This document shows, one piece after another, positions 32,780-40,984 of a DNA stretch of 64,000 nt (position 1 is its first letter; every line of letters begins with the position of its first letter). Source of the DNA: Pedobacter sp. Lineage in GTDB: Bacteria > Bacteroidota > Bacteroidia > Sphingobacteriales > Sphingobacteriaceae. The translations under genes were made by a program, and so were the position numbers. The stretch is from positions 310,001 through 374,000 of the forward strand of contig JAVHXV010000001.1 in assembly GCA_031119475.1 (NCBI GenBank). Reading direction: 5' to 3'. The notes beneath the pieces are model-generated. The model had not been told where the DNA came from and ran no database searches. It saw only the letters and a list, made by a program, of their open reading frames with translations.

Positions 32780-34513
32780 CTATTGCTGCAGATCTTCCAT
32801 AATCTTTTTGATCTTTTCATTCAAACTGGCCTCAGTGTTTTTAAAATCTGTTAGGCTGGCCAATGGGGCATTCACGCTGCAATAGAACTTAATCTTAGGT
32901 TCCGTTCCGCTAGGCCTTGCCGAAATGATGCTTCCATCGGCAGTGATGAACTGCAGGACATCAGATTTAGGAAAATCCAGTTCCTTACTACTTTTTGATC
33001 TGATATCAGTTTCTTTTTTGAGCTCATAATCTTTCAGGGTCACAACTTCTGATCCGCCTAAAGTAGCTGGAGGATTACTCCTAAACTGCTCCATCATGGC
33101 CTTGATCTCTTCGGCACCGGTTTTGCCTTTTTTGGTCAAAGACACAAGGTCTTCCTTGTACAGCCCATAATCTACATACATGTTTACCAACGCCTCATAT
33201 AAACTGCTTCCCTGATCTTTATAAAATGCGGTCATTTCTGCGATAAATGCGCATGAAATTACCGCATCCTTATCACGAACAAGGTCGCCGACCAGATAAC
33301 CATAACTTTCTTCCCCGCCTGCAATGAATGTCTTTTTGCCCTGTAGTTCGGTCATGATCTTACCAATCCATTTAAAGCCTGTCAGCGTGTCAAAATATTC
33401 CACGCCTTTTGCATCGCAGATGGCTTTAATGAGCGGAGTAGTCACAATGGTCGAAACCACAAACTCATTTCCGGTTAGTTTCTGCTCTTTTTGCCATGCA
33501 CTTAACATGTAGTTGATCAATAGGCTCCCGGTTTGGTTGCCATTGAGCAATACAAACTCCCCATCACTGTTCTTTACGGCGATACCTACACGATCGGCAT
33601 CTGGGTCAGTGGCCAAAACTAGGTCGGCATCAATTTCTGCAGCTTTTTTAAGGGCTAAGGTCAAGGCCTCCTTTTCTTCCGGATTTGGATATACCACCGT
33701 TGGAAAATTGCCATCGGGTTTACTTTGTTCATCGACAATGGTCACATTGGTAAAACCAAACTGTGCCAAGGCTTTTGGAACTAAAGTAATTCCGGTGCCA
33801 TGAATGGGAGAGTATACGATCTTCAGGTCGTGCTGGTTTTTGATGGCATCTGGTGAAACGGAAAGTTTGGTAATCTCATCCAGATAGCGCTGATCGATGT
33901 CTTCGCCGATAAGCTGGACCAAGCTATCTACGCGTTGGAATTTAACTTCATCAATGCTCTTGATCGATGCCACTTCCTCCATCACCATTTTATCGTCTGG
34001 CGAAGTAAACTGTCCACCATCACTGCCATAGGCCTTATAGCCATTGTATTCTTTGGGATTATGTGATGCGGTGAGCATTACGCCGCTTTTGCAGCCCAAT
34101 TGTCGGATGGCGAAAGAAAGTTCTGGTGTAGGCCGCAAGGCAGAAAAGAAGTACACCTGGATGCCATTGGCCGAAAATACATCTGCCGTGATTTTTGCAA
34201 AATAATCTGAATTGTTACGGCTATCATGTGCAATGGCCACGCTGATCTTTTCGCCACTATATTTTTTGTTCAGGTAGTTGGATAGGCCCTGGGTAGCCGT
34301 TCCAATCGTGTATTTATTGATCCGGTTGGAACCAGCACCCATAATTCCGCGCAACCCGCCCGTACCAAATTCCAGGTCGCGATAAAAAGAGTCGGTCAGT
34401 TCGGTAAATGATTCCTTGTTTAATAAGTCTTTTATGGTCTGCTTGGTCTCTTGGTCGTAGTTGCCGTTAAGCCATTGATTTATAGTATTTAAAGTACTTT
34501 GTTCTAATTGCAT
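32780..34513 (-). CDS. phosphohexomutase (phosphoglucomutase/phosphomannomutase)
   Basis: This 577-residue alpha-D-phosphohexomutase has four domains: the active-site phospho-Ser in TASHNPKEYNGYK near residue 144, the Mg loop DPDADRVG near residue 310, the sugar loop GGEESYG near residue 395, and the phosphate-binding RPSGTEPKIKFY near residue 540. It interconverts hexose 1- and 6-phosphates for glycogen, cell-wall or pentose-phosphate use. The length and order are those of the long Bacteroidota/Firmicutes enzyme. A TAATTTTG -7 box lies 34 bases upstream. Confidence 0.95.
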   Translation of the reverse strand: MQLEQSTLNTINQWLNGNYDQETKQTIKDLLNKESFTELTDSFYRDLEFGTGGLRGIMGAGSNRINKYTIGTATQGLSNYLNKKYSGEKISVAIAHDSRNNSDYFAKITADVFSANGIQVYFFSALRPTPELSFAIRQLGCKSGVMLTASHNPKEYNGYKAYGSDGGQFTSPDDKMVMEEVASIKSIDEVKFQRVDSLVQLIGEDIDQRYLDEITKLSVSPDAIKNQHDLKIVYSPIHGTGITLVPKALAQFGFTNVTIVDEQSKPDGNFPTVVYPNPEEKEALTLALKKAAEIDADLVLATDPDADRVGIAVKNSDGEFVLLNGNQTGSLLINYMLSAWQKEQKLTGNEFVVSTIVTTPLIKAICDAKGVEYFDTLTGFKWIGKIMTELQGKKTFIAGGEESYGYLVGDLVRDKDAVISCAFIAEMTAFYKDQGSSLYEALVNMYVDYGLYKEDLVSLTKKGKTGAEEIKAMMEQFRSNPPATLGGSEVVTLKDYELKKETDIRSKSSKELDFPKSDVLQFITADGSIISARPSGTEPKIKFYCSVNAPLASLTDFKNTEASLNEKIKKIMEDLQQ

Positions 34514-34547
34514 AAATAATTTAGATTGAATATTTATATAGACAAAA

Positions 34548-34555
34548 CAAAATTA
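34548..34555 (-). promoter_or_regulatory. phosphohexomutase -7 box
   Basis: Minus-strand TAATTTTG is a perfect TAnnTTTG box. The expected start site is about 28 bases before the ATG. Confidence 0.5.
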
Positions 34556-34671
34556 AAATTGTTCTGATGAATTTTTGGGAACGATATCAGTATTTTATTT
34601 TGCCCATTTAATGGAAATTTACCGTCTTTTCGCTAATTTCAGCGCGCATTACAATAATAAGAAAAAATATA

Positions 34672-34840
34672 CAGTATCAAGTAGCAGGTAGTTGGTATCG
34701 AGTAACAGGTATCAGGTATCTAGTATCAGGTATCTTGTAACAGGTATCAGGTAGCGAGATGGATGGAAAAAAGAATAAGGATTAAAGAGCAAAGACCAAA
34801 TGCTTACAATCTAAATTAACCTGCAACTTACAACACAATT
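34672..34840. repeat. heptamer composite element E16
   Basis: Left arm GTAGCAG/GTATCGA/GTAACAG/GTATCAG/GTATCTA units (34676-34755), then AAAGAGC units, then a short right arm AACCTGC/AACTTAC (34819-34835). It fills most of the divergent gap between the mutase and aspartate kinase genes. Confidence 0.8.
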
Positions 34841-34850
34841 TAATGATATA

Positions 34851-36164
34851 ATGAAGATTTTAAAATTTGGTGGTACATCGGTAGGCAGCCCGGAGCGGAT
34901 GAAAAAATTGCTGGATATTATCGATCCGACTGAAAGACAGATTGTTGTCTTATCGGCAGTTTCTGGCACAACGAACAGTTTGGTAGAGATTTCAGCTAAG
35001 CTATTAAACGAGGACAAACAGAAGGGTACCGAATTGATCAAAGATCTTCATGAAAAATACAACGCTTTTGTAGCAGAGCTTTTGCCTGAAGGCGATTTTA
35101 GGGAACAGGGACAGGAAGTAGTAGACTATCACTTTAACTTTTTGTTGTCGCTAACGCTTGATGTATTTACCCCAATTGAAGAAAAGGTAGTATTAGCGCA
35201 GGGCGAACTCTTGTCAACAACTTTATATCATGTATATCTCAAGTCCATCAATGTCCCATCGGTACTGTTACCAGCACTTGATTTCATGAAAATCGACGAA
35301 GATAATGAACCCGATATTCCATATACCACCCAGCATTTGACCCCTTTTCTAGAAAAAAATCCTGAAACCAGATTGTTCATTACCCAGGGTTTCATTTGTA
35401 GGAATAGTTTTGGCGAAGTAGATAACCTGCGTCGTGGGGGAAGTGATTACACCGCATCTTTATTGGGGGCCGCGATCATGGCCGATGAGGTACAGATCTG
35501 GACGGACATTGACGGCATGCATAACAATGACCCAAGAATTGTGAAAGGAACTAGGCCTATTTCGCATCTTTCTTTTGATGAAGCAGCAGAGTTGGCCTAT
35601 TTTGGAGCCAAGATCTTGCATCCGCAATCGGTATTTCCAGCGCAGAAATATCAGATTCCTGTGCGCCTGCTCAATACCATGGAGCCAAAGGCTTTAGGTA
35701 CGGTCATCAGCACGGAAAGTGAGAAGGGGAAGATCAAATCGATTGCAGCTAAGGATGGCATTACGGCGATCAAAATCCAATCTAGCCGGATGTTACTGGC
35801 TTATGGCTTTCTGAGGAGGATTTTCGAGATTTTCGAGCGATACAAGACCCCGATCGATATGATCACAACATCGGAAGTTGCGGTATCGCTTACCATCGAT
35901 TTTACCGATAACCTGAATGCCATTATAGAGGAACTCAATGCGTTCGGAACGGTAGAAATTGATCAGGATCAGACGATTATCTGTGTAGTTGGAGATTTTG
36001 GCGCAGAAAAACATGGTTATGCCGCAAAAGTCCTCGATTCGGTTAAACATATTCCGGTAAGGATGATTTCTTACGGTGGGAGTGAATACAACATTTCGCT
36101 CCTGGTGGGCACCGGGAATAAAACGGAAGCACTGAGGAGCCTGCATAACAGGATATTTGAATAA
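34851..36164 (+). CDS. aspartate kinase
   Basis: The 437-residue monofunctional aspartokinase has KFGGTSVGS at the start, RGGSDYTASLLGAAI near residue 199, the aspartate-binding EIWTDIDG-type segment (here QIWTDIDGM), and two C-terminal ACT domains from about residue 305 that bind lysine or threonine for feedback control. It phosphorylates aspartate, the first step to lysine, threonine and methionine. The diaminopimelate decarboxylase gene lies just downstream, which suggests the lysine branch. Confidence 0.95.
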   Translation: MKILKFGGTSVGSPERMKKLLDIIDPTERQIVVLSAVSGTTNSLVEISAKLLNEDKQKGTELIKDLHEKYNAFVAELLPEGDFREQGQEVVDYHFNFLLSLTLDVFTPIEEKVVLAQGELLSTTLYHVYLKSINVPSVLLPALDFMKIDEDNEPDIPYTTQHLTPFLEKNPETRLFITQGFICRNSFGEVDNLRRGGSDYTASLLGAAIMADEVQIWTDIDGMHNNDPRIVKGTRPISHLSFDEAAELAYFGAKILHPQSVFPAQKYQIPVRLLNTMEPKALGTVISTESEKGKIKSIAAKDGITAIKIQSSRMLLAYGFLRRIFEIFERYKTPIDMITTSEVAVSLTIDFTDNLNAIIEELNAFGTVEIDQDQTIICVVGDFGAEKHGYAAKVLDSVKHIPVRMISYGGSEYNISLLVGTGNKTEALRSLHNRIFE

Positions 36165-36338
36165 TTATCTTTTTCTCAACATGAAATAGATGAAGGCCAG
36201 GAACAAGATCAGTAGAATGGAGAGCCGAAAATTCCGCTCATATTGTTTACGTGTGATCTTGCCTCTTTTGTAATCAAAATAATTACCAGTATAAACGATG
36301 GTCATGAAGACCACAAAAATGATCAGTAGATATTTCAA
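36165..36338 (-). CDS. small two-helix membrane protein
   Basis: The frame ends at 36165, one base after the aspartokinase stop on the other strand. The start is uncertain: TTG 36338 gives 57 residues; GTG 36368 gives 67, but lies inside lysA. The protein has two hydrophobic helices (YLLIIFVVFMTIVYTG and LSILLILFLAFIYFML) joined by a basic loop (DYKRGKITRKQYERN), a clean helical hairpin. The promoter must lie within the lysA 5' end. Confidence 0.5.
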   Translation of the reverse strand: MKYLLIIFVVFMTIVYTGNYFDYKRGKITRKQYERNFRLSILLILFLAFIYFMLRKR

Positions 36339-36343
36339 AGCGT

Positions 36344-37540
36344 ATGTTCTCCGATAAAGATATAGCACATTTTTCTAAATTAGAAACCCCATTTTATTAT
36401 TACGACCTTGATTTGCTCCAGCGTACGTTAAGTGCTTGTCGTGCAGCGGCCTCGCCGCATGGTTTTCATGTGCACTATGCCATGAAAGCAAACTTTAATG
36501 CTTCAGTGCTGAAAAAAATCGAAGCTCTAGGTTTTGGCGCCGATTGTGTAAGTGGCAATGAAGTGAAAAAAGCAATCGAAATTGGTTTTGATCCAAAAAA
36601 GGTAGTTTTTGCTGGAGTGGGCAAATCAGATAAAGAAATCAATGAGGCACTCGACCTGGATATCTTCTGTTTCAATGTCGAATCGGTACAGGAACTGGAA
36701 GTGATCAATGAACTCGCTGAAAAGAAAGGTAAAAAGGCAAAAGTGGCCATCCGGATTAATCCGAACGTAGATGCCTATACTCATGCCAACATCACTACCG
36801 GACTGGATGAAAATAAATTTGGGGTAAATTCCTGGGATCTGCCTGCATGTGCAGAAATCCTGAATATATCGACTAGCCTAGACTTTGTAGGAATCCATTT
36901 TCATATCGGTTCACAAATTACCAACCTTGATGTTTATAAAAATCTGTGTGTTAAAGTTAACGAATTTTCCAATTGGTTTGAAGACCATGGCCTAAAGGTG
37001 AGCGTGCTGAACGTTGGTGGTGGATTGGGAATAGATTACCATCATCCTGATAACCAGATCCCAGATTTTGAATCTTATTTCAAGATTTTTGCAACATTTT
37101 TAACTGTACGTACAGATCAGGAAGTCCATTTTGAGCTGGGCCGAGCATTGGTGGGCCAGAGTGCTTCACTGATCAGCAAGGTGCTCTATGTAAAGACTGG
37201 GAAAAAGAAGAATTTCATCATTTTAGATGCCGGTATGACCGAACTCATGCGGCCAGCATTATACCATGCCTATCATCAGATCGAAAATATCAGTCCACGA
37301 CTGGCAGTTGACGGTTCACAAGCTTCAAGACCTCAAGCAACCAGCGCTGACCACATCAATTACGATGTGGTAGGCCCGATCTGTGAAAGTACCGATTGTT
37401 TTGGCAAAGAAATCGCTCTTCCCCAAACATTTAGAAATGACCTGATTGCCATTAGAAGTGCGGGAGCCTACGGTGAGGTCATGGCATCCCACTATAACCT
37501 AAGGGAAGATGTAAGGGTGGTAACCAGTGATAGTTATTAA
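36344..37540 (+). CDS. lysA: diaminopimelate decarboxylase
   Basis: This 398-residue fold III PLP enzyme has the PLP-Lys in VHYAMKANFN near residue 45, the glycine loop NVGGGLGIDY near residue 225, ELGRALV, and CESTDCFGKE near residue 348, with a final active-site Tyr in GAYGEVMASHYN. The last step of lysine synthesis is decarboxylation of meso-diaminopimelate. Starting at ATG 36344 it overlaps the divergent small gene. The stop is in array E17. Confidence 0.93.
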   Translation: MFSDKDIAHFSKLETPFYYYDLDLLQRTLSACRAAASPHGFHVHYAMKANFNASVLKKIEALGFGADCVSGNEVKKAIEIGFDPKKVVFAGVGKSDKEINEALDLDIFCFNVESVQELEVINELAEKKGKKAKVAIRINPNVDAYTHANITTGLDENKFGVNSWDLPACAEILNISTSLDFVGIHFHIGSQITNLDVYKNLCVKVNEFSNWFEDHGLKVSVLNVGGGLGIDYHHPDNQIPDFESYFKIFATFLTVRTDQEVHFELGRALVGQSASLISKVLYVKTGKKKNFIILDAGMTELMRPALYHAYHQIENISPRLAVDGSQASRPQATSADHINYDVVGPICESTDCFGKEIALPQTFRNDLIAIRSAGAYGEVMASHYNLREDVRVVTSDSY

Positions 37541-37585
37541 TTAACAGTTGTTAGTTTACAGTTAACAGTTATTAGTTTACAGTAA
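37538..37585. repeat. heptamer array E17 (single arm)
   Basis: AGTTATT, AATTAAC, AGTTGTT, AGTTTAC, AGTTAAC, AGTTATT and AGTTTAC lie in exact 7-bp register. The lysA stop is in the first unit. It is a short convergent junction. Confidence 0.8.
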
Positions 37586-37592
37586 CATACAT

Positions 37593-37808
37593 CTACGAAT
37601 TCTTTTTTGAGGTTGCGAATACGACAACTCCGGCAATGAGTACGATGGCTCCGGCATAGGGAGGCCAGTTGACTGTTTTTTGTCGGTCGGCCGAAACCTG
37701 AATAGGTCCAGCATCGATTACTTTTTCCTTTTTAGTATACGTAAATCCTGTCCATATCAAGAGTACTACACCAAGTACGATCAATATGATTCCTATTGTT
37801 CTGCCCAT
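37593..37808 (-). CDS. DUF3185-like small membrane protein
   Basis: The 71-residue protein has two transmembrane helices (IIGIILIVLGVVLLIW-type at the start and GAIVLIAGVVVFATS at the end) with a short charged middle part (KKEKVIDAGPIQVSADRQK), the plan of DUF3185. The function is unknown; it is a typical general membrane stress-family protein. Confidence 0.75.
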   Translation of the reverse strand: MGRTIGIILIVLGVVLLIWTGFTYTKKEKVIDAGPIQVSADRQKTVNWPPYAGAIVLIAGVVVFATSKKNS

Positions 37809-37860
37809 AAATGAATATTTAAGGATAGAACAGCTAAAGTGGGATGAAAGTTTGACTTTC

Positions 37861-38646
37861 TTAAAAGGCGTAGCCCAGGGTGAGCTTGCTTGCCGAGCCT
37901 TTGTTTGCGCCAGAATTGATGATGCCGAATAGCTTGTTAAGCTTGAAATAGAAACTGAAATCGCTGGCAGGCCCCCTAACTGCTGATTGCGTTTGGGCGT
38001 TCAAGCTTTCGCTCAGTCCATCAGTAAAGCCGATAAACAACCTAAATCCAAAGTTATTTTTTGGATTGCGTTTTGGGTGCCAGATAATTTCAGTGGAGCC
38101 GCCCGTTGTAAACATGGTCTGTTTGGTAGAACTGAAGATATTTGGATCATGCAGATCTGACATTTCCTGTCGAAAGCTGCTATAGGAGCCACTCTCATAA
38201 CTGATGGAACTTTCCCAGTTTAGGATCCTGAACTCAGTGCTTCCAGAAGATTGATAGAAGCCAAGGCTGGTCCTGAGGCCTCCACCATAAAAACCTTTAC
38301 CATTAAATTCCAATTGGGTAGTGGTTGCCTTGGTAGAAGTTGCGCTGATATGTTCAGTTTTGCCTGCCCAACCAAATGCACCAATAGCAGCTGTTAGGCC
38401 ATTGGCCGTATAGGCATGGTTGTAATTGATTGCGCCAAGCGTTAACGAATTATTAAAGGGCATGACCAAGCCTCCAACACTGGCACTCAGATAATTGCCA
38501 TGTTTTACTGAATCTGCGGCCATAGGTCTCGGCAGATAGGTAATGTCATTCCCGCTTATTGAAGGAATAAAATAAGATGGCGTGGAACAGGATGCCATTA
38601 CGAGGCAAAGCCCAATGAGTAGGTGGGCACGTTTAAAATTCGTCAT
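37861..38646 (-). CDS. lipoprotein of unknown function, beta-rich
   Basis: The 261-residue protein has a lipoprotein signal (LLIGLCLVMASCSTPS) and a mature part rich in Gly, Ser and aromatic strands (GFRLFIGFTDG, KLTLGYAF), suggestive of an outer-membrane beta-barrel or a barrel-like lipoprotein; it ends in an aromatic residue. Repeated motifs such as YGGGLRTSLGFYQSSG fit alternating strands. No domain name is recognised. Confidence 0.65.
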   Translation of the reverse strand: MTNFKRAHLLIGLCLVMASCSTPSYFIPSISGNDITYLPRPMAADSVKHGNYLSASVGGLVMPFNNSLTLGAINYNHAYTANGLTAAIGAFGWAGKTEHISATSTKATTTQLEFNGKGFYGGGLRTSLGFYQSSGSTEFRILNWESSISYESGSYSSFRQEMSDLHDPNIFSSTKQTMFTTGGSTEIIWHPKRNPKNNFGFRLFIGFTDGLSESLNAQTQSAVRGPASDFSFYFKLNKLFGIINSGANKGSASKLTLGYAF

Positions 38647-38681
38647 GAGAGGTTAACGGTTGGTTTAGTTTATTTTTGGTA

Positions 38682-39065
38682 TTACTCTTCTTCGAAGAAA
38701 TCCGCTACACCACCAAGAAAATATTCTTCAATGCCAGCGGTAAAATCGTCAAAATCTTCATCAGGGATATTGGTCTGAACGAACTCCAAAGAAGTACCTT
38801 TTTTGTCTTCATGGAGTTTGATGGTAACAATGGATGGTTCCTGTTGGTCGCCAAAATACCATTGTTGAACAATTTTCTTTCCCGGTAAAAATTCTATGTT
38901 TTTACCCACGATGTCCCCATCCCAGAAAGAGAACTCAGTTCCCGGTTCTTCCACAAATTCCACCTCGGCGCCTGTCCATAATTGGATGCTCTGTGCTTTG
39001 GTCAGTGCCAAGTACACCTCATCGGGTGGTGCAGGCAGGGGAAGGTATTTTTTGAAGTTTTTCAT
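38682..39065 (-). CDS. SRPBCC/AHA1-like domain protein
   Basis: ATG 39065 gives 127 residues (MKNFKKYLPLPAPPDEVYLA); a longer start in the upstream repeat is unlikely. It has the START-like pattern of an AHA1 domain: ALTKAQSIQLWTGAEVEF, SFWDGDIVGKNIEF, KIVQQWYFG, and an acidic C-terminal tail (FFEEE). Ligand unknown. Confidence 0.82.
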   Translation of the reverse strand: MKNFKKYLPLPAPPDEVYLALTKAQSIQLWTGAEVEFVEEPGTEFSFWDGDIVGKNIEFLPGKKIVQQWYFGDQQEPSIVTIKLHEDKKGTSLEFVQTNIPDEDFDDFTAGIEEYFLGGVADFFEEE

Positions 39066-39069
39066 TTTG

Positions 39070-39206
39070 TATCGGGTGGTAAGTAGCAAGTATCAGGTAT
39101 CAAGTAAGAAGTAAAAAAGTGTTCAAATTAGTAATGGATTGATGATGTGATCATCATGACCTTCAACTTTCAACCTTTAACCTTTAACTTTTAACTTTTA
39201 ACTTTA
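39070..39206. repeat. heptamer composite element E18
   Basis: Left arm AAGTAGC/AAGTATC/AGGTATC/AAGTAAG units (39075-39115), core containing the self-complementary GATGATGTGATCATCATG region, right arm AACTTTC/AACCTTT/AACTTTT units (39162-39206), which hold the stop of the acyl-CoA dehydrogenase gene. Confidence 0.85.
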
Positions 39207-40394
39207 CTTAAACGCATTCAGTCCAGTCACATCCATTCCAGTGATCAGGAGGTGTACATCATGTGTTCCTTCGTAGGTGACTACAGACTCCAGGTTCATC
39301 ATATGGCGCATAATGGAATATTCTCCGGTAATGCCCATTCCGCCGAGCATCTGGCGTGCATTTCTTGCAATATCTAAGGCAATTTCTACACTGTTCCTTT
39401 TTGCCATAGAAATCTGCTCTGGAGTTGCCCTATTTTCGCTTTTGAGCTGGCCCAATCTCCAGACCAACAATTGGCCTTTGGTGATTTCGGTAATCATTTC
39501 GGCCAATTTTTTCTGCTGCAACTGAAATCCGCCGATTGGCCTGCCAAATTGCACGCGTTCTTTCGAGTAGCGCAACGCCGTATCATAACAGTCCATTGCC
39601 GCTCCCAGTGCGCCCCATGCAATACCATAACGGGCCTGGTTCAGACAGCCGAGTGGCCCTTTCAAGCCCCTGATATCAGGGAACATGTTTTCTTTTGGAA
39701 CTTTTACATTGTCGAAAACCAATTCTCCGGTAGCAGAAGCCCGAAGGCTCCATTTATTATGGGTTTCAGGCGTGGTAAAACCTTCCATTCCACGCTCTAC
39801 GATCATCCCGCGAATTTTTCCTTCTTCATCCTTTGCCCAAACAACAGCGAGGTCTGCAAAAGGTGAATTGGAAATCCACATCTTTGCACCATTCAACAGA
39901 AAATGATCGCCTTTGTCTTTGATGTTGGTAACCATACCGCCCGGATTGGAACCATGGTCAGGCTCCGTTAGTCCAAAACAGCCCATCATTTCGCCTGTGG
40001 CCAGTTTGGGAAGAAATTTTTTACGCTGTTCTTCCGTACCATACGTATAGATGGGGTACATCACCAACGATCCCTGAACAGATGCAGTTGAGCGAATGCC
40101 CGAGTCGCCACGTTCAATTTCCTGCATAATAATGCCATAGGCTGTATAATCTAATCCTGCGCCGCCATATGCTACTGGAATGGTCGGGCCAAAGGCACCA
40201 ATCTCGCCCAGGCCTTTGATCAGTTGTTTTGGAAATTCAGCACGCTGTGCATAATCCTCAATGATGGGGCTGACTTCTTTTTTTACCCATTCTCTTACTG
40301 TAGAACGGATCAAAAGGTGCTCTTCTGATAAAAGTTCGTCTAATAGATAATAATCTGGTGCTTCGTAAAGGTCTTTTTTGGCTGATTTGTTCAT
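39204..40394 (-). CDS. glutaryl-CoA dehydrogenase-like acyl-CoA dehydrogenase
   Basis: This 396-residue acyl-CoA dehydrogenase has FAD/substrate motifs CFGLTEPDHGSNPGGM near residue 139 and W-I-S-N-S, and the catalytic base Glu in TYEGTHDVHLLITG near residue 374. The combination of EPDHGSNPGGM and the YEGTHDVH ending matches glutaryl-CoA dehydrogenase, which oxidatively decarboxylates glutaryl-CoA (lysine/tryptophan breakdown). Other short-chain acyl-CoA dehydrogenases cannot be ruled out. An inverted repeat lies 41-78 bases upstream. Confidence 0.85.
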   Translation of the reverse strand: MNKSAKKDLYEAPDYYLLDELLSEEHLLIRSTVREWVKKEVSPIIEDYAQRAEFPKQLIKGLGEIGAFGPTIPVAYGGAGLDYTAYGIIMQEIERGDSGIRSTASVQGSLVMYPIYTYGTEEQRKKFLPKLATGEMMGCFGLTEPDHGSNPGGMVTNIKDKGDHFLLNGAKMWISNSPFADLAVVWAKDEEGKIRGMIVERGMEGFTTPETHNKWSLRASATGELVFDNVKVPKENMFPDIRGLKGPLGCLNQARYGIAWGALGAAMDCYDTALRYSKERVQFGRPIGGFQLQQKKLAEMITEITKGQLLVWRLGQLKSENRATPEQISMAKRNSVEIALDIARNARQMLGGMGITGEYSIMRHMMNLESVVTYEGTHDVHLLITGMDVTGLNAFK

Positions 40395-40434
40395 CTGAAT
40401 GTCGCGTTATATAGGGTAGCCTGTGGGCATCTTT

Positions 40435-40472
40435 CTGATTAAATTATTAACATTTTGGTTAATTTTAATCAG
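40435..40472. promoter_or_regulatory. long inverted repeat between the dehydrogenase and folB genes
   Basis: CTGATTAAA (40435-40443) pairs with TTTAATCAG (40464-40472), and inner arms TTAAC and GTTAA pair around ATTTTG. It could be an operator controlling the minus-strand dehydrogenase, or a hairpin. Confidence 0.55.
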
Positions 40473-40568
40473 GTAGGGTTCATGTTTTACATTATATTTG
40501 GTGACTGTAATAACTCGTTCCAAAGTTAATAATTTCGTGTAATCACTAGTTAAAACCGTACAAAAAAT

Positions 40569-40576
40569 TAATTTTG
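40569..40576 (+). promoter_or_regulatory. folB -7 box
   Basis: TAATTTTG is a perfect TAnnTTTG box 33 bases before the folB ATG. It also rules out the TTG at 40574 as a start codon. Confidence 0.5.
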
Positions 40577-40609
40577 CAGCAATTTGTTGCTTTAAACAAT
40601 TTAAACCTA

Positions 40610-40984
40610 ATGTTTGTACAGACGATTGCCTTGAGAGAGGTAAAATTTTACGCATTTCATGGCTTCTATCCTCAAGAACAGCTCACAGGAAACCATTTTT
40701 TGGTAGATGTTGAGGTAGATTTTGTGCCTTTTGGCGAAAGTGAAAACCTTAAGCAGACGGTTAACTATGAAGTGATGAATACCATTGTGGCCAAGCACAT
40801 GAACCAAGTCCAGAAATTGTTAGAAACAGTAGTTAAAAATATCATTGAAGAATTAATCCAAACCTATCCTTATATCAGGACGGCTACAGTGGGCATCAAG
40901 AAATTACATCCTCCAATGCCTGGAGAGATCGGCCATTCTTTTGTCCAGCTGAGCTACACTTTCCCAAACCAAGATGGAATTTAA
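40610..40984 (+). CDS. folB: dihydroneopterin aldolase
   Basis: ATG 40610 gives 124 residues. FolB features: ALREVKFYAFHGFYPQEQLTG with the catalytic Glu near residue 21, and GIKKLHPPMPG with the catalytic Lys near residue 100. It splits dihydroneopterin in folate synthesis. The last 11 bases overlap the start of the glycolate-oxidase-type gene, indicating coupling to a gene of unrelated pathway. Confidence 0.9.
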   Translation: MFVQTIALREVKFYAFHGFYPQEQLTGNHFLVDVEVDFVPFGESENLKQTVNYEVMNTIVAKHMNQVQKLLETVVKNIIEELIQTYPYIRTATVGIKKLHPPMPGEIGHSFVQLSYTFPNQDGI

